Shown here: in pieces, positions 10,668-54,632 of the stretch
Layout: each line of letters starts with the position of its first letter
How positions within the stretch are numbered: position 1 is the stretch's first letter
NCBI GenBank assembly: GCA_963924555.1
Contig: OZ004589.1
Coordinates: 3,534,001 to 3,598,000, forward strand
Direction: 5' to 3'
Source of the DNA: Crambe crambe
Taxonomy: Eukaryota; Porifera; Demospongiae; Poecilosclerida; Crambeidae
DNA: 64,000 bases
Notes under the pieces: model-generated
Seen by the model: the letters and a program-made list of their open reading frames with translations, nothing else
Database searches by the model: none
Told to the model about the DNA's origin: nothing
Made by a program: the position numbers and the translations under genes

Positions 10668-10994
10668 CAGGGTTTCATCTAAAGAGGGGGGTGCAGGGGA
10701 AGCTTCCCCTCCGAACAGCCCCAAACTGACCCAGCTTCCCCCCCCCCCCCCCCCCCCCCCCCAAGATATTGTCAAAAGAAAGAGTTTTAGGACAAAAAAT
10801 ATTTTTTTAAGTAGTAGGATTCAAGCATTTAAAAATACTTCTAAGTATTATTTAGAATTTAAGCATTTTTGGCTTCACACTCTGCGCAGGAGGGGGCACA
10901 ATCCCCCTCCGGCACCCCCCCCCCCCACTTTGGCCTTATGGCCACACATTCCATGAGCTTCCCCTTCAAGGTGAAATTCCTAGATGAAACCCTG
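10668..10994. mobile_element. MITE with CAGGGTTTCATCTA ends, copy 1
   Basis: The element starts CAGGGTTTCATCTA and ends with the exact complement TAGATGAAACCCTG. The interior is rich in GGGG/CCCC blocks with a run of about 25 C near 10738-10762. It is flanked by ACCTT on both sides, consistent with a 5-bp target duplication. The CAGGG end and 5-bp duplication fit some hAT-type elements, but this is an inference. A second copy is at 20823-21228. Confidence 0.85.
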
Positions 10995-11583
10995 ACCTTT
11001 GACTCATAATACCTTCCTGAGTATGTCATGTAAGATCATGACTCTTATATATCTACAAAATTCTCCACACATTAGTTCTACATAACCTATTTTATATCTG
11101 GAGCGATTTCAGCATTCTAAGATAACTATTCCATTTCCAAGACCTAACTAGCTCATGATACCCACATCTACCTTATATTAGGAATGATGACATTATGAAA
11201 ACTCTCACACATGCTCAATCTGTGACCTTTTGAATGGTTTCATTTATATAAGCATCAATGTCAACATATCAACAGTACTTTTACTTTGGGGTGGGACATT
11301 GATATGTTCGACACAAGAACCAGATATCCTGTTATATAGCAGCTAACCTGCTTATAATTTCAATAGAATGGAGTTCGTTGGAAAATCAACAGAGACTTGG
11401 GAAATGCAATCAGCTCATCTGATAGAAGCCTATCCAAACCACTCCCAAAAGAGACAAGAAGTAACTGATCAGCACAACTATGTATTGTTGAGTATTTAAT
11501 GCAGCAAAACAGTTCTTTTTGAAGGTTTTTTGTTTTTTTGTTGTTTTTTTTACACCGCTTGCAGCTTGAATATGAACCCAGTT
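10995..11583. other. Intergenic region upstream of FGGY
   Basis: I see no gene. It leads into the GC-richer FGGY 5' region. Confidence 0.4.
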
Positions 11584-11655
11584 GGTAAAGGGTCGGCGCG
11601 CGGACTCGCGAAAGTATTGAAGCGCAGCGCGCGCAACATGGATTGAAGAAGAACC
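11584..11655 (+). promoter_or_regulatory. FGGY promoter-proximal region with GGTAAAGGGT motif
   Basis: GGTAAAGGGT at 11584-11593 is followed by a locally GC-rich stretch with several GCGC steps directly before the FGGY start codon. The same decamer, in either orientation, recurs at 12405, 12424, 12515, 58501, 58528 and 61670. The last is 84 bp upstream of the GT61 start codon. A promoter role is an inference from position. Confidence 0.35.
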
Positions 11656-42951
<31,296 letters not shown>

Positions 42952-43471
42952 GCTAATTATATGCAAATATATTGATACAACCACCTACTCCTTTGTATGC
43001 TCAAATTACACCGCTTTATTGTTCTCGTGTCTATGACACTGGCACTTCTGATTACCTCAATTGATGTCACCAAAACCGCAAAGCCGCTGCCAGAATCCTT
43101 ATTAGCATCCGTTATTTTGTGACGCGCTGTGACAAATAGATAGCCCTAGACTAGTATAGTTAGCTTAGTTGCTATAGTGGTCACGAGCTTCACCGATAAA
43201 ATTCGTCAGGAAGCGCTCCATATCCATATATGGTAGCTGTTCCAAAAATAGTGAAGACGCATGGCCTTTATAAAAACAGGTCTGTGAAGGAGAAAGTAGT
43301 TAAAAAAAGAGCACTGAGAAAAGAGAGAAAATAAAATATAGGCTAGTGAGTATTTGCTTAAGAAATAGATATCTTCAGTAGTCTCATCAGTGAGTATATT
43401 TTGCAATTCTATTGAGTGAAACATTTTACCGCAAAGTGAGTTGGGCTTTATCAGCATTGAATAGATCAAGG
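42952..43471 (+). promoter_or_regulatory. FGGY 3' end and JUN 5' region
   Basis: A 520-bp gap. It contains GTGACGCGCTGTGACAAAT near 43129 (two TGAC half-sites around GCGC) and a TATA-like AAAATATAGG near 43334, about 135 bp before the JUN start codon. No polyadenylation hexamer is obvious just after the FGGY stop. Confidence 0.4.
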
Positions 43472-44494
43472 ATGATGTCAATCCACACGGATCCAGGAAG
43501 TCTGTATGATGAAGGCGTTCGGTCTTTCCACAAGCACAGGCCGAATAACGGTCTCTACCAATCTGAAGATTCCAAGCTCCTCTTTGCCGACAGACTAACT
43601 ACTCCCGATACAGCGGCACTCAGTACGCCCGACGTCACTTCTCTACTAACTGGCGTCGAATCCTCTTTGATTACCAGCCAGGCTCCTACACCTACAAGAT
43701 TTCTCAGGGGAGAAGTTACTACAGAACAGGAGATGTACGCGAAAGGGTTTCTGGAAGCGCTGGACGATCTCCAGACTAATAGACAGCCCGAGGCTGTTGC
43801 TCCAAGTGATCATAAACTCGTAACCTCCAGCAGTAGAATGGATGTAAGCATGCCCAGAACAATGGTACATCATTCTACTCAGGACATGGCAAGTGCATCT
43901 TCATCTGTATTCCTATCAGGACCGAACCCAAGCCTTGAAGCTGTAGCTCCAACATATGTCAATGCAACTATGAGTTACATTCCTAACCTCGCTCCTCCTT
44001 CACATTCGGAATCATCACGAGTGTATGCCCTGAGTCATAGCAGCTACCCACCAAATACTTATTCCCCTCCTGTCGTCAACCATTTCGCCCCTGTGTTGGA
44101 CACGGGATATGATGGATATTCCTCCCCACCACTAAATGCTCACATGCAATCCAGCATGGGAAACTCGTTACCACCACAAATGATGAAGGAGATCCAACGT
44201 GTCGTTCCAGCCGATATTAAGACGCAGGAGCACATGAAAGTCGAACGAAAGAAAGCAAGGAACCGAATCGCTGCTTCGAAATGTCGTCTTAGGAGGCTGC
44301 AGCGCGAGTCCGATTTGCAAGGAAAAGTTCGAGTTCTCAAAGAACATAACCAAGAGTTGAACAATGAAGTCAATGGGCTCAAGATTCAGATCAGCAACTT
44401 GAAGAAAGCACTTATTCAACACATGAAAGGAGGTTGTGAAGTAAACTTACCTGAAGGTTACCATGGACTGAGGACTGATTCAACTTCAGAATAG
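43472..44494 (+). CDS. JUN: Jun-family bZIP transcription factor, single exon
   Basis: 340 residues from the ATG at 43472, which has A at -3. The upstream in-frame extension to 43412 has no ATG. The N-terminal half carries a Jun transactivation region: TTPDTAALSTPDV (TP sites placed like the JNK-phosphorylated residues of human JUN), APTPTRFLR, and EQEMYAKGFLEALDDL, which matches the Jun EQEGFAEGFVRAL block. The C-terminal basic region ERKKARNRIAASKCRLRRL is followed by a leucine zipper, and HMKGGCEVNLP resembles the Jun tail. It should bind TGACTCA/TGACGTCA sites as a homodimer or with Fos-type partners in the nucleus. It is intronless like vertebrate JUN. It follows FGGY in the same orientation. 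Confidence 0.95.
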   Translation: MMSIHTDPGSLYDEGVRSFHKHRPNNGLYQSEDSKLLFADRLTTPDTAALSTPDVTSLLTGVESSLITSQAPTPTRFLRGEVTTEQEMYAKGFLEALDDLQTNRQPEAVAPSDHKLVTSSSRMDVSMPRTMVHHSTQDMASASSSVFLSGPNPSLEAVAPTYVNATMSYIPNLAPPSHSESSRVYALSHSSYPPNTYSPPVVNHFAPVLDTGYDGYSSPPLNAHMQSSMGNSLPPQMMKEIQRVVPADIKTQEHMKVERKKARNRIAASKCRLRRLQRESDLQGKVRVLKEHNQELNNEVNGLKIQISNLKKALIQHMKGGCEVNLPEGYHGLRTDSTSE

Positions 44495-45815
44495 AAATAT
44501 TATGACTCATTATAGGTGCAATTATGTTTCAGGTGTACTTTTTTTTGAGCTGGTCTATTCATCAATATTATTGCTGAAATCTTTTCTCTATCTCTCTCTA
44601 GCTAGATCTGTAATGCTGAACCTTTTTAGGAATTTTGTACTTTTATCGGCAATCAAAATTACTGGTCATTAAGTTCTAGAGAATTATTTTTTTTCCTTTC
44701 CACATTTTGCATAGCATTTGATTCATACTCTCATGTACTATAATATTTTTCCTAATTTCACTTATCACAAAGAAAAAAAATTTTTAAAGAAGATAACTCA
44801 ACTGTTGACTAAGAGTATAATTATTCTAAGGTGGTTAATTACCTTTTTTTGCCTGGTCATCTACACGTGTATCAGGTAGCACTAGGGCTTTGTGGTTTAT
44901 TTTTGCTGCCGATAGATAACCGCAAAAGTTCACAGGAAGCAGATAATGAGATTGGAAGTGAACCTTGTACCCACATCCTTCCTGCATACTTTGCTCAGGC
45001 CATTTGTCCTTGGCAACCAGCAGTGTTATAATATAGCTAATAGATAAGGCTGAGAGTAAACAAAATTAATTCCAATGCAGGGCACACGTGTGATGTGTTC
45101 TTGCAGTGCCAACATTATTGGAACCAGTAACTAGGTAGAGTCCTAAATTAGAGAAACATCTTCATTTCATTATAGGGTTCCAATACATTGAATTCGGCAC
45201 TCTAACAGAGACAATCTTTGTACAACCTCTCTACATAAATAAAAAACACAGACAAAAGGATGGGTCCCAAATGTGTCAAGAGGTTCACTGTAACATACTT
45301 GCAGTAAGTAGAAAGCTAGGTTGTAGAAAGGCTGAAATTGAATACCTTTAACATTGTTCCGTTATATTTTGTCTCATGGTTATGGTATCATCACTTCCTG
45401 CATGTAGTGTGGGAAGTACCTCATAATGAACGATGGCACACTTGCAACAACATGCTCACTTGTAAGCACACTTGTAACTAATGGCACCAGTTAAAATGTT
45501 CGGATATCCTGGATGACGCCTGTATGTTGTATGGTCTCATTTTGGGTGCATCCAATTAAGGTACTATGCACTCCCACGCATCATGGCTAGGTGTCCAACC
45601 ATCTAGAACACACTGAGAAAATGGTGGGATGATTTCTACCTCAAATCAAAAAAGCCGATAACAATATCCCCCCTCATATCCCATCCACATAATGTCAATA
45701 ATAACAGACCAGCAAAATTAATAATGATACACAAACTTATAATATAATAACACACACAAAAAGGTTATCCATAAAAGTTGTGGATGAAAACAGCATTGTT
45801 CAAGTCTTCCACACC
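44495..45815. other. JUN 3' region and intergenic DNA
   Basis: AT-rich with A/T homopolymers. I find no gene. A degraded GTTCACTG/GAACC-type repeat lies near 45140-45300. It ends at the stop codon of the minus-strand CaaX gene. Confidence 0.4.
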
Positions 45816-48800
45816 TCATAAAATGGTGCAACATCCACCATTATTATGGTAATGAGGGTGGTGGTGACGAGGGTGATGGTGGTGCAAGTGGTGAGGCTCA
45901 TGGTGGTGGTGGTGTCCATGGTGGTGATGTCCATGGATGAGGTGCTCTCTCTCATTATGGACCACGTTGGCTTCGTGTCTCAAGTGAGCAGCTGCCCCAT
46001 AGTGCCCATGACGTGCTTCCTACAAGAAAGTAAAGGGTCACACACACACCCCAATTTCTCTGAGAGAATAGTTAAGTGGATACATCATGAGACTTTGAAG
46101 CCATGCAAATAATGATTATTACTCTCTGGCTGATGTTAAGTTACAATGACTAACATCAAATCGGAAGGAAAACAACAAAGCATCATCATTGTTGTTACGT
46201 CTTCTAGAAGACCGGATGAATGTGTAATAGGACAACACAATTGGTTTCCATAGAGCGATAGCAAAGGTTAAAGTTCAATAAAGTTTAGTAAGGTCAGAAA
46301 GTTCAGTAGGTTGAGTCACTGATTGTACTTAACCACGAGATTGTTCATCAAGGACATTATCAACTGAATGACAAGAGAAGTCCCCACACATAACAAGGTA
46401 AATCATAGTACAGAGGTAGAGAAACTTAACTACCCCAGTCAAATACTACTGTGTACATGAATTGTTATCTTTAAAGAATGATGTAACTACAATCCTAAGG
46501 GTGGGGAAGAAATGGTTAGTCCCAGAACACAAGTTGAAAGGTGAATTTTATGATCTGTATTGGAAGCTGGCAATACACTTTATCAGCTCTCAGTGAAAGT
46601 TGACAAACATATTCAAGAAACTGCAAATTTAGGATTTTCCCCTCCTTAGATGCTCTTGTGTGAATAGAGAGAACCAGTGGCTAAAATAACTATTGTGAGA
46701 GGGGAAACACTCACTTATGTATGTAAATCAAAGAATGAATTTTTTCTAGAGGAAATAAACTGCGCGCTGTTGTAGGAGAAAAAAAATCTGTTTATTTAGG
46801 AATTGAAAGTTGAAAGGAGTAGATTGTGCATGTCTTTATTGGGGAGAAGGGAAGATAATGTTGATGGGTTTATAAAAACATGGAAATGGAGAAGTACAAG
46901 ATGGGGTGGGGGGAGGGGGGAAGGAGGGGGAATTTTACTCGGAACACAATACAGTATGGGACTCCTTGATGTAGGGATGATTCAGAGAGTAATTAAGTGA
47001 CTTTATGCAAGGATCTAGATGTCTATCTTCTTCTTCTTCATCATCCATCCTAATATCTCACACCAGCCTGACCATTGGGAGGTTGGACATGCTTGCATAA
47101 TGGCCATACAAAATCAATGCTACTCCATGGCCCAGATCAGCTACCTAGGAAAATGCATTAGATTTCAGCCATAAGGAACAAGAAATAGGTAGTGGCTTAC
47201 ATCCATGCAGTTGACATCAACCTGTATAAGCATCTGTACTGCTATTTAAATACTGCAAGGTTGAAGCAGATGATAATAGTATCTTACTGCTATGGCTAAC
47301 AGCCACATTAAAAAGTTGAAGCAGTTTTACAACCTGATGAGATAATATGTTACTCAGAACTGTGTGAAGCATCTGGCACGTTTCTATTACTATCAAGATA
47401 AAAAGTAAAGCCTTGATTAGAGTCATAGCTTCAATCTGAACTTGGAATCATGTGCAACAGCTGGTGTCTGGGGTTGCAACATTGTTTTAATCAAAGTCAT
47501 AATCATAGCTTCTACATAAGGAAGTTAATTAACATGAGGTGACAATTAAAGTCACTATTTATACATTACACGTATTCAAACATGCTCTTATGAAACTGTG
47601 TGGTATACAACTGGCAGGAAAACTGTGAATTATATTGCTCGACCATAAAGCGGTAAAAAACCACATCAAAAAGATGCAGAGTAATCAAAATATCATCACT
47701 GTTATTACTAGCAAGGGGGAATGCAACTATGCATACAGCATGTGATATCATGCACAGTCATAACATAGTCTATTAAAAATGAAAATATTATTGTGTCACT
47801 CTAGCTGCTGTTATATTAGTTCTTGGGGGAAATGATAAGCTTGTAAAAAAAAAAGGCAAGTGTTCAAAGTTGTCAACTGTTGAAGACTAGGGATTTCCCC
47901 CTTTTTAGAGTGTGGCATCACATTCATTGACACTTGGAGAAACCCTCAAAGATATGAGGTCAGTGATCAAAGGTGACCTCTTTAGAGGGATTTCCCCTGA
48001 TGGTAGCGTACCATTCATAATCGAAATGTGAAGCATTCATTATGCCCTATTAGAGATTTACACAGCCATGACGTAAAGAAAGAAAAAAACCTTCATAAAG
48101 TACACCTGATCTGCAGTGACCTTTAAAAGCAGCTAATCTGAAGTAGGCCTGTTTTTGACAGATTGGCATTTATAAGTCCACCTAATTAGTGGTGACCTTC
48201 TATCTACATATAAGCCACCGTTAGCTGTTTATCAGATCACTAGTGCAGGGTTCAAAGAGAAGGTGGACTGATAAGAGAAGTCAGGGATTTATTAACAGGT
48301 GGCTATAATATTTAGAATCCTATTTCTTGAGTGGGTACATAATTATGAAGCTGCTATTATTCATAAACTTTAGAACCTCAAATTGAGTGACGTGTTATGA
48401 AGTATCACCACCTGAGAAATTCCATAGGTTTATAACTTCACTACTGAGCAAAGCTTATGAATCCATTACCACTCGAGAAATCATCTGAGAATGAGAGTAT
48501 AAGTCCACGTCCATATTAACCTCCTATGGGATGCAGTGTCTCAAGTCATGCAAAAGTACTAAGAGGGAATATTAAATAACCCCTACAATCCTTGTGGGTT
48601 CTGGGAACCCCTGGATCTTTACATACATACTATAACACATCAGGAAACGCCACAATTTGAGCATAAATATTGAGCAATAACATTACTTTCCACCCCCCCC
48701 CCCCACTAACAACACTCCCAAATCTTATAATCATTTTGTAACTCTTTAATACTTGTATGCACTTTTCTCTCTGTTTTGAATGTCGAGTTCCACTAACTAA

Positions 48801-51666
48801 CAAAGTTTATATAACCCACTGCATCACATGGAAATGACGGATATCAGGGGGAAAATATACACCCACATTCAATCACAAGATTCTTATCCCAAAAAGGATG
48901 CGACCTCTATGGCAATATAAATATTATCAGAGGTCACTATAAGGAATAATAACAAAAAACACATAATACCAGGAATATCACAAAAAAATTTTCAGCAAAC
49001 ATGGGAAGCTTCTGGTTGCAATAGCTATCAACTGTCTTAGGGAAGTTTTGAATGTTACAATGATACGTAAAAGCAGTCTTATCAGCTGCACTATACCGAA
49101 GGGAATTGAAAGTTTGGATGGTCTGAGAAAATATACACAGGAAGACTTATTAGCATTCACGAAAGGTTGAATTATTAACAGGAAGTTTTAACTGATATCC
49201 TGAATTATGACAGGAAACAGTTTGTCATGATGGCATAATGCAATCACCTGCTTTCTTATTGTGATAGAGTAAGACCAACGGCTGACCAAAAGTGCAGTTT
49301 TGCCTGGACATACGTTCTGTGTCAGATTGTTAAGATTGCCCCTGTAGTTACATTCCTTGCTCTTGCAAGTGTGGACCCAAAATCAACTCTTTGTAATTAC
49401 ATCGCCTTCATTACTCTGTATCCATCATCAGAGGTCAACTGATTCAAGGACCTGATGCATTTGTCCTTCCCAAAGCACCTTACTAATCGTATGCAAGTTC
49501 AAAGCTTCTGCTGTACTCCACACGTCAATTGAATACCATTTCTGTGGATCATCCATACCTTGGTCACATATGCATGACACGGGGTGACATTTTCCTATCT
49601 ATTGCTTCCAAAGTTAAGATCCAACTTTAAATCCACTTCCCACAATTGCATCCTGAATAATTACTATAGAGTTCACAACAAGAACAAGTGGGCCCATCTA
49701 TTCATATAGAGTTCTCGGGCATATTCAACAGGAAAGGATAATATTAATCACAGAGATTGCACAGTAAATCTACTCTGGTAGTTGCTGTTTTTGTCCACAG
49801 ATTACTTTCTAGTTGTGGGTGTGAAATTTCTAAATAAGTCAAAGGCTACAGTACAGCTTAGCTGATGCCCAAATACGGTCAATTCTTGCTGCGCATACTA
49901 TAACAAGCCAATATACATAATGTCAGCTCAATTTACATCCAGCATCAAGTGATTGTGATTCGTGACCATACCAGATTACCAGCATGACAATCACATAGCA
50001 ACCACTGGTTATGTTGCATGAAAGCATGAGGCAATGGAAGGTTGAATTGCAGTGTTCTGGGTCCTCTTACAGAGAGGCAAAGACATCTCAAAACATCGAA
50101 GGAAGTAGTCATCCAGCACTTATAGTGAAATCTTTTAATGTTCAACTCAATCAGGCTGAGAGAAAATACTGAGATAATTAAGGGTAGGCCCCCACTTAAT
50201 TAATGATATGATAACCTGAATATTTAGCTTCCATGTTTATGTACACACACCAACCAGCCATTTCAACCAGCCATTTTTAACACGGTTCCTAGGAAACTCA
50301 AAAAAACCCACACATATTCTGTATCACACATGAAAGTGAACACAATTCATTACATCCTCCCACTCATCAATATAGGGAGGTTCACACCAAGTGCCATTAA
50401 CACTACATCACTCTTGAAAGCTATGCCCTTACATGTATGCATTCACACACCAACCACCCACTCACCTGGGGAGAGTTGATTCAACAGAGACTGTCAGGAA
50501 GCCTAAGCAAGTCTACAATGGATTTCAAGAACTAGGTTCACCAAACTGAAGCCAGCCCATTCTCTCAGGCTTGATCAGCTTGACCTCACCCATACGAGGA
50601 CATCCTCTCTTCTCCATTATACCACACACAGAGGAGTCACACACACCCAAGGCTTCTACTACACCCACATAGCTTCTCAAAGTGCACGTCTTCAATTCAA
50701 GAATATCACAGCTGATTAGGATGTTATCACCATTTGCTATAAGTTATTTCTTCACACAAGAAATGATCATATAACTATCAAGATGAATAACTTTTAGAAC
50801 AACATATTAGCTGCATCTTTAGTAACCTGTTGCCTAGTGTGATTAAGGTATTCCATCCCCCCCAAAGCAGTCATTTTGTTCCTTGAATCGTAAATGCAGC
50901 CCTGTATATATACCTGTCCATTAGGTAGATACAAGGATGGGAAAGCTGATGAGACAACAGAGTAGGTGAAGTACTACACTACAGAGAAGAAATTCTATAT
51001 CCCAAAGGGTGCAGTGATACCATGTTACTAGTATTATTACAGTGGGTGCCATGGAGCAATGTCAGTTTGTCATCCATATCCTACAGCATCATTGGAATGC
51101 TAACTTAATGAAGTACCGAGTACCAGAAGTAATGCTACCATGGTATTTGTTACTGCAAGGAGAGAAGCACTAGTACGTAATGGTACCATGGAGCAGTAGT
51201 ATGGTTGTTGCCATGTAGCAGAACATAGCCTTAATGGTATGCAATAACAAAGCATGTATATGACATTGGCATATGATCCCAACAAGTGACTGCACTGTTG
51301 TCTAAATTTGAAAATTACATGAAAATTAATTTCTCTCTTCCCAACAAAGGCTCAAATTGCAATGTCAGGTGATCAACTGATTCTGCATTGTGAGTATGCA
51401 ATACAGTTAGCTACTATAAATGGTCAATTGTAGAAAACCGGATATTATGCAGCATGCATGCAGACTTCTTAATGGAGAAGATGTTCGACGCTGTATAGCA
51501 CATCATGTAAGCCATTTTGCTGCTACTTATACCATAGCAGTGTGAAATAGGCTCACAAGTCCATCATACCTTATCTAAAGCTGGGTAATAGTTGCTATGG
51601 AGATTGATTGCTGGGATAGAAGTGGTTCTCTGTCTCATAGATATAACCATGTCCCTGCTTAGTTAG

Positions 51667-51710
<44 letters not shown>

Positions 51711-53740
51711 GAGTTGAACAAAACTTCTATCCTCATCACTGCATATTTATGGGCCCCTTTCACATTGTCACTGATCAATACCCAAAAAGGAAGAACTGGA
51801 TTGAACTGGACCTGTCCCTTTGAGAATAAGTAGGAAACAAGGAGAGTATGGTTCACCTTTGCCCACCAATGGTGAACTATCCAGGATGCAGAGCATTCCT
51901 GAAAATAATCTGGAATTTCCCCAGACCAGATGAATGTTTTGAAACATTACATACATAGGTACAGCAAAGATTTTTTTCCCCATGTGCTTCTCAGATCAAG
52001 ACAGTGAAGCACTTGAGCCTAGCAGGGGGACCCTCATAAATTGCTCCCAGACTAATGGCATCTGGTATATCAGACAAGTCTGTCTGTGCTTGTGCTGAGG
52101 TCGGAGTGCAATGGCACACCCACCTGCAGCTATTGTTAAGCAGGGTCACAGGAAATAGTAGAGTAACATTGATAGGGGTTACAGGAAGTACAGCATACCC
52201 CTTGCTGATCAAGTATTCCTTAATGGACCACAGAAAATTCATGAAGGTAATTTCAGGTGAGGAAGGAGTCCAGAGCTGATAATAATAGCAGGATGGATAT
52301 GGGACATTTTTCTGGTCAAAATCGCCAAATATCCTTGGCCATAATGGGATGCATCATTGTTAGCCCTGTCATAATATCTAGTCGAATGTCTAGAAATTGT
52401 CAATGCAGGACATCACCTCAGATTTCCTATCATAAACTCTGGCCAAGGGCACAACTTATAACAGAGAATCTTCATATCAGCTTACTGATATTTACATTTT
52501 TGCATGAGATCCTAGTTGCAAGTGTTCTTGTGCACTATTGGGAGGTAAGTATATGAAACTTGACTTACCACTCTGGCTTCATGACGAAGTCCCCTTTCTT
52601 CTCTGTGCAGTGCCCTGTTCATTTCTATAATAATAATAATAATAATATACATCCAAATTTGGAAATTTATGGCTTGTGGACTTTGTTATTACACATGGGA
52701 ATACTGAGGCTCAACTCCCTCAGTGTGGTAACACACAAATTCTGAGGTTTCTGGGGGTGCCCTGGGAAACGGGGAACTCCCACCACACCACCTCCCAAAT
52801 TGGCTCTAAATCAATTAATTTTTCAAGGCATGAAGGTGTGCAGTCTAGTAGACTATTATATTGAGAAACTCTGTCAAAAATTTTTTGAAGTCTGATAGTA
52901 TGTATGTTCACCGAACACGTCACTTTTATTATGTAATAAACATTCTAAAGACAAAATATCAGAAGAAAAGTACAAGCAGACTTCCATAATAAACCTTGGA
53001 ATCTACATGGGGGCCTCCCCCCTCTTAGAATAAACACTAGGTTGTCTTCCACAGTCCTAAAACATCCTCTATGGTGGGTATGGATTGGAACTGTCCAATG
53101 TACAGGCTCTCCCAAGTCTCACATCACACCCACATTGTCTGTTCTGGCATAACAAAAGGGGAAATTTTATAAGAGGTGCTTCTTCACTTGCACTGCACTG
53201 CTATAGGAACATGCAAAACTTCACAAGGCTATTTAATTAGAGACTGCAACAGGGTAAAAAATCTAAGATAGCTTATTCACTATATGGACATCATGGAGCC
53301 ATTAGCAATTTATGTACATCCTTCTTCCTTACTGGCAACACTTCCAAGATTACAAACCCATAACAATATTCATTAATCATAACAACATCCTCTCACTAAA
53401 ATTCAATTTCCACACTTCCTGCATAAGCCAGCCAACTCGTCTATCAGCTGTCTGTTGGTCAAGCCGGCTTGTCTGCTGTCCTACCACCGCCACCAGTTTG
53501 AAGTTTGAAGTAAGTGCCAGGCATTATGCAATACCACTACATAAGCACACTGCAGCATGCATTACTAGGGCTATGGGATGGGGACTCCACATAGAGCATA
53601 AATAAATCATCCCCCCTCCCCAAACACAAATCTTGTTGTGTGTGTGCATGCATGTGTGGGCAGGGAGGACAGCTAAAGACCCACCTATACTCCTCCATTC
53701 CCTTCTTACTTGCACTATAATTTATTAAAGCTCTGCCCAT
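45816..53740 (-). CDS. Small histidine-rich protein with C-terminal CaaX motif (novel gene model)
   Basis: Four exons whose phases agree (1, 1, 0): 53740-53710, 53480-53397, 52624-52569, 46019-45816. Donors are GTAAGAAG, GTGAGAGG and GTAAGTCA; acceptors are GGTGGTAG, ATTATAG and TTTCTTGTAG. They give 124 codons plus stop. The ATG is in strong context (AAAATGGGC). Residues 1-57 are charged and probably helical (RRVGWLMQEVWKLNF, ALHREERGLRHEARV). The last exon has 27 His in 67 residues and ends NNGGCCTIL, a CaaX box (CTIL; Leu at the end favours geranylgeranylation) with a neighbouring Cys that could be palmitoylated. A role as a membrane-tethered metal- or pH-responsive adaptor is speculation. 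I recognise no family. The BEX proteins of mammals share the His-rich plus CaaX layout but not clear sequence. Intron 3 is 6.5 kb. It is divergent from MED26, with 892 bp between the ATGs. Confidence 0.55.
46020..52568 (-). other. Large intron 3 of the CaaX gene (6.5 kb)
   Basis: Mostly AT-rich. It contains an unassigned open segment at 50525-50736 and two shorter ones near 49460-49610 and 48937-49122 (see findings), a (CT)n run near 51669-51708, and a dispersed-repeat fragment at 47158-47215. Confidence 0.4.
51669..51708. repeat. (CT)n microsatellite, ~20 units
   Basis: A pure CT run followed by CCAGAGTT, the same eight bases that follow the CT run at FGGY exon 6. There is no coding support after it here. 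Confidence 0.9.
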
Positions 53741-54632
53741 TTTAGTTAATAGCTGTATTTATTCCCTTTTAAAGTAAGACATTACTCCAGCTATTGAGGG
53801 AATATTCAATGAATGCCATAGTTACTAGACCAACTGACTCTATCTCACTCACTAGACACACCAATTTCAGGTAAGAATAATTATAAACCATAAAACTTCT
53901 CTTCCTCTCCTACCATATACAGCCTATCATACTCAAATACATGTAATTGATGAGTATATCCTCTGCACTGTATCAGTGTCCAAAAGTGTCCTGTACGATG
54001 ACATGGAAACAACCAAATCACAGTTGATCTGGCATTTCACTAAATTCGTACTGTTTCTAACACATCTTTCTTGTTAGATAAACAAGAAATGGCCAACCAA
54101 ACTACAGTCTTGCCTGGAGATTTGTCCTGTATAATTGCCCCTGCAGAGTGAATTATATCAAGGACTCCCACAATCCCTCAGTTATGTGGACTCCCCTGAT
54201 GGACTCCTGGATTACATACCCTTAATTATGAACTCCCTGAATTACACCTCACTAATTATGTGAAGGACTCCAAGGTAATATTTTTCAGGTAATTGAGCAG
54301 AATGTGTACATATCAATCAACATACACTGCTGCTATACACACTAAACACTTATCCATGACTCAGTAGCATAATTCTTTTCACAAAAATGGAAAAAAAATG
54401 GTGCAAAAATCTGTCTCCAAACCATTTTATGCAGCAGTTCTCATTGAAAGTGATATGCTAATACAATATCAACACGGCCACTTACCTCTGAATTAACATA
54501 GAACAAAAATCACCTTGTCTTGATGCGCTTTATTTCAAAATAAACATCACATGATTGTCCAATCAAATTATCAGCCTTAACCGATTAAAAAAACTACGGG
54601 TTGGTGAACCTCATGTTGGGGACGAACATGCC
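53741..54632. promoter_or_regulatory. Shared 5' region between the CaaX gene and MED26
   Basis: 892 bp separates two divergent start codons. On the minus strand a strong donor (CAGAG before GTAAGTGG) at about 54486 could end a non-coding first exon of the CaaX gene. A bidirectional promoter is an inference. Confidence 0.35.

Noticed and set aside
43412..43471. Longer JUN reading starting at 43412
   Set aside because: The in-frame codon at 43412 is TTG, not ATG. The first ATG is at 43472 and the Jun-like residues begin after it.
45816..46019. Identity as UBL3 from the C-terminal CC-x-I-L ending
   Set aside because: UBL3 ends similarly (CCVIL), but no ubiquitin fold is encoded by the upstream exons.
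45846..46112. Plus-strand frame over the His-rich exon
   Set aside because: It is the antisense of the CAC/CAT codons. The minus strand has matching splice phases, strong sites and a CaaX end.
48937..49150. Open segments on both strands near 49 kb and at 49460-49610
   Set aside because: Both strands are open with plausible acceptors, so strand and reality cannot be decided. No domain is recognised.
53424..53512. Plus-strand exon ending at the strong donor GTAAGTGCC (about 53512)
   Set aside because: No plus-strand partner exons were found, while the minus-strand reading of the same DNA joins in phase with three other exons.
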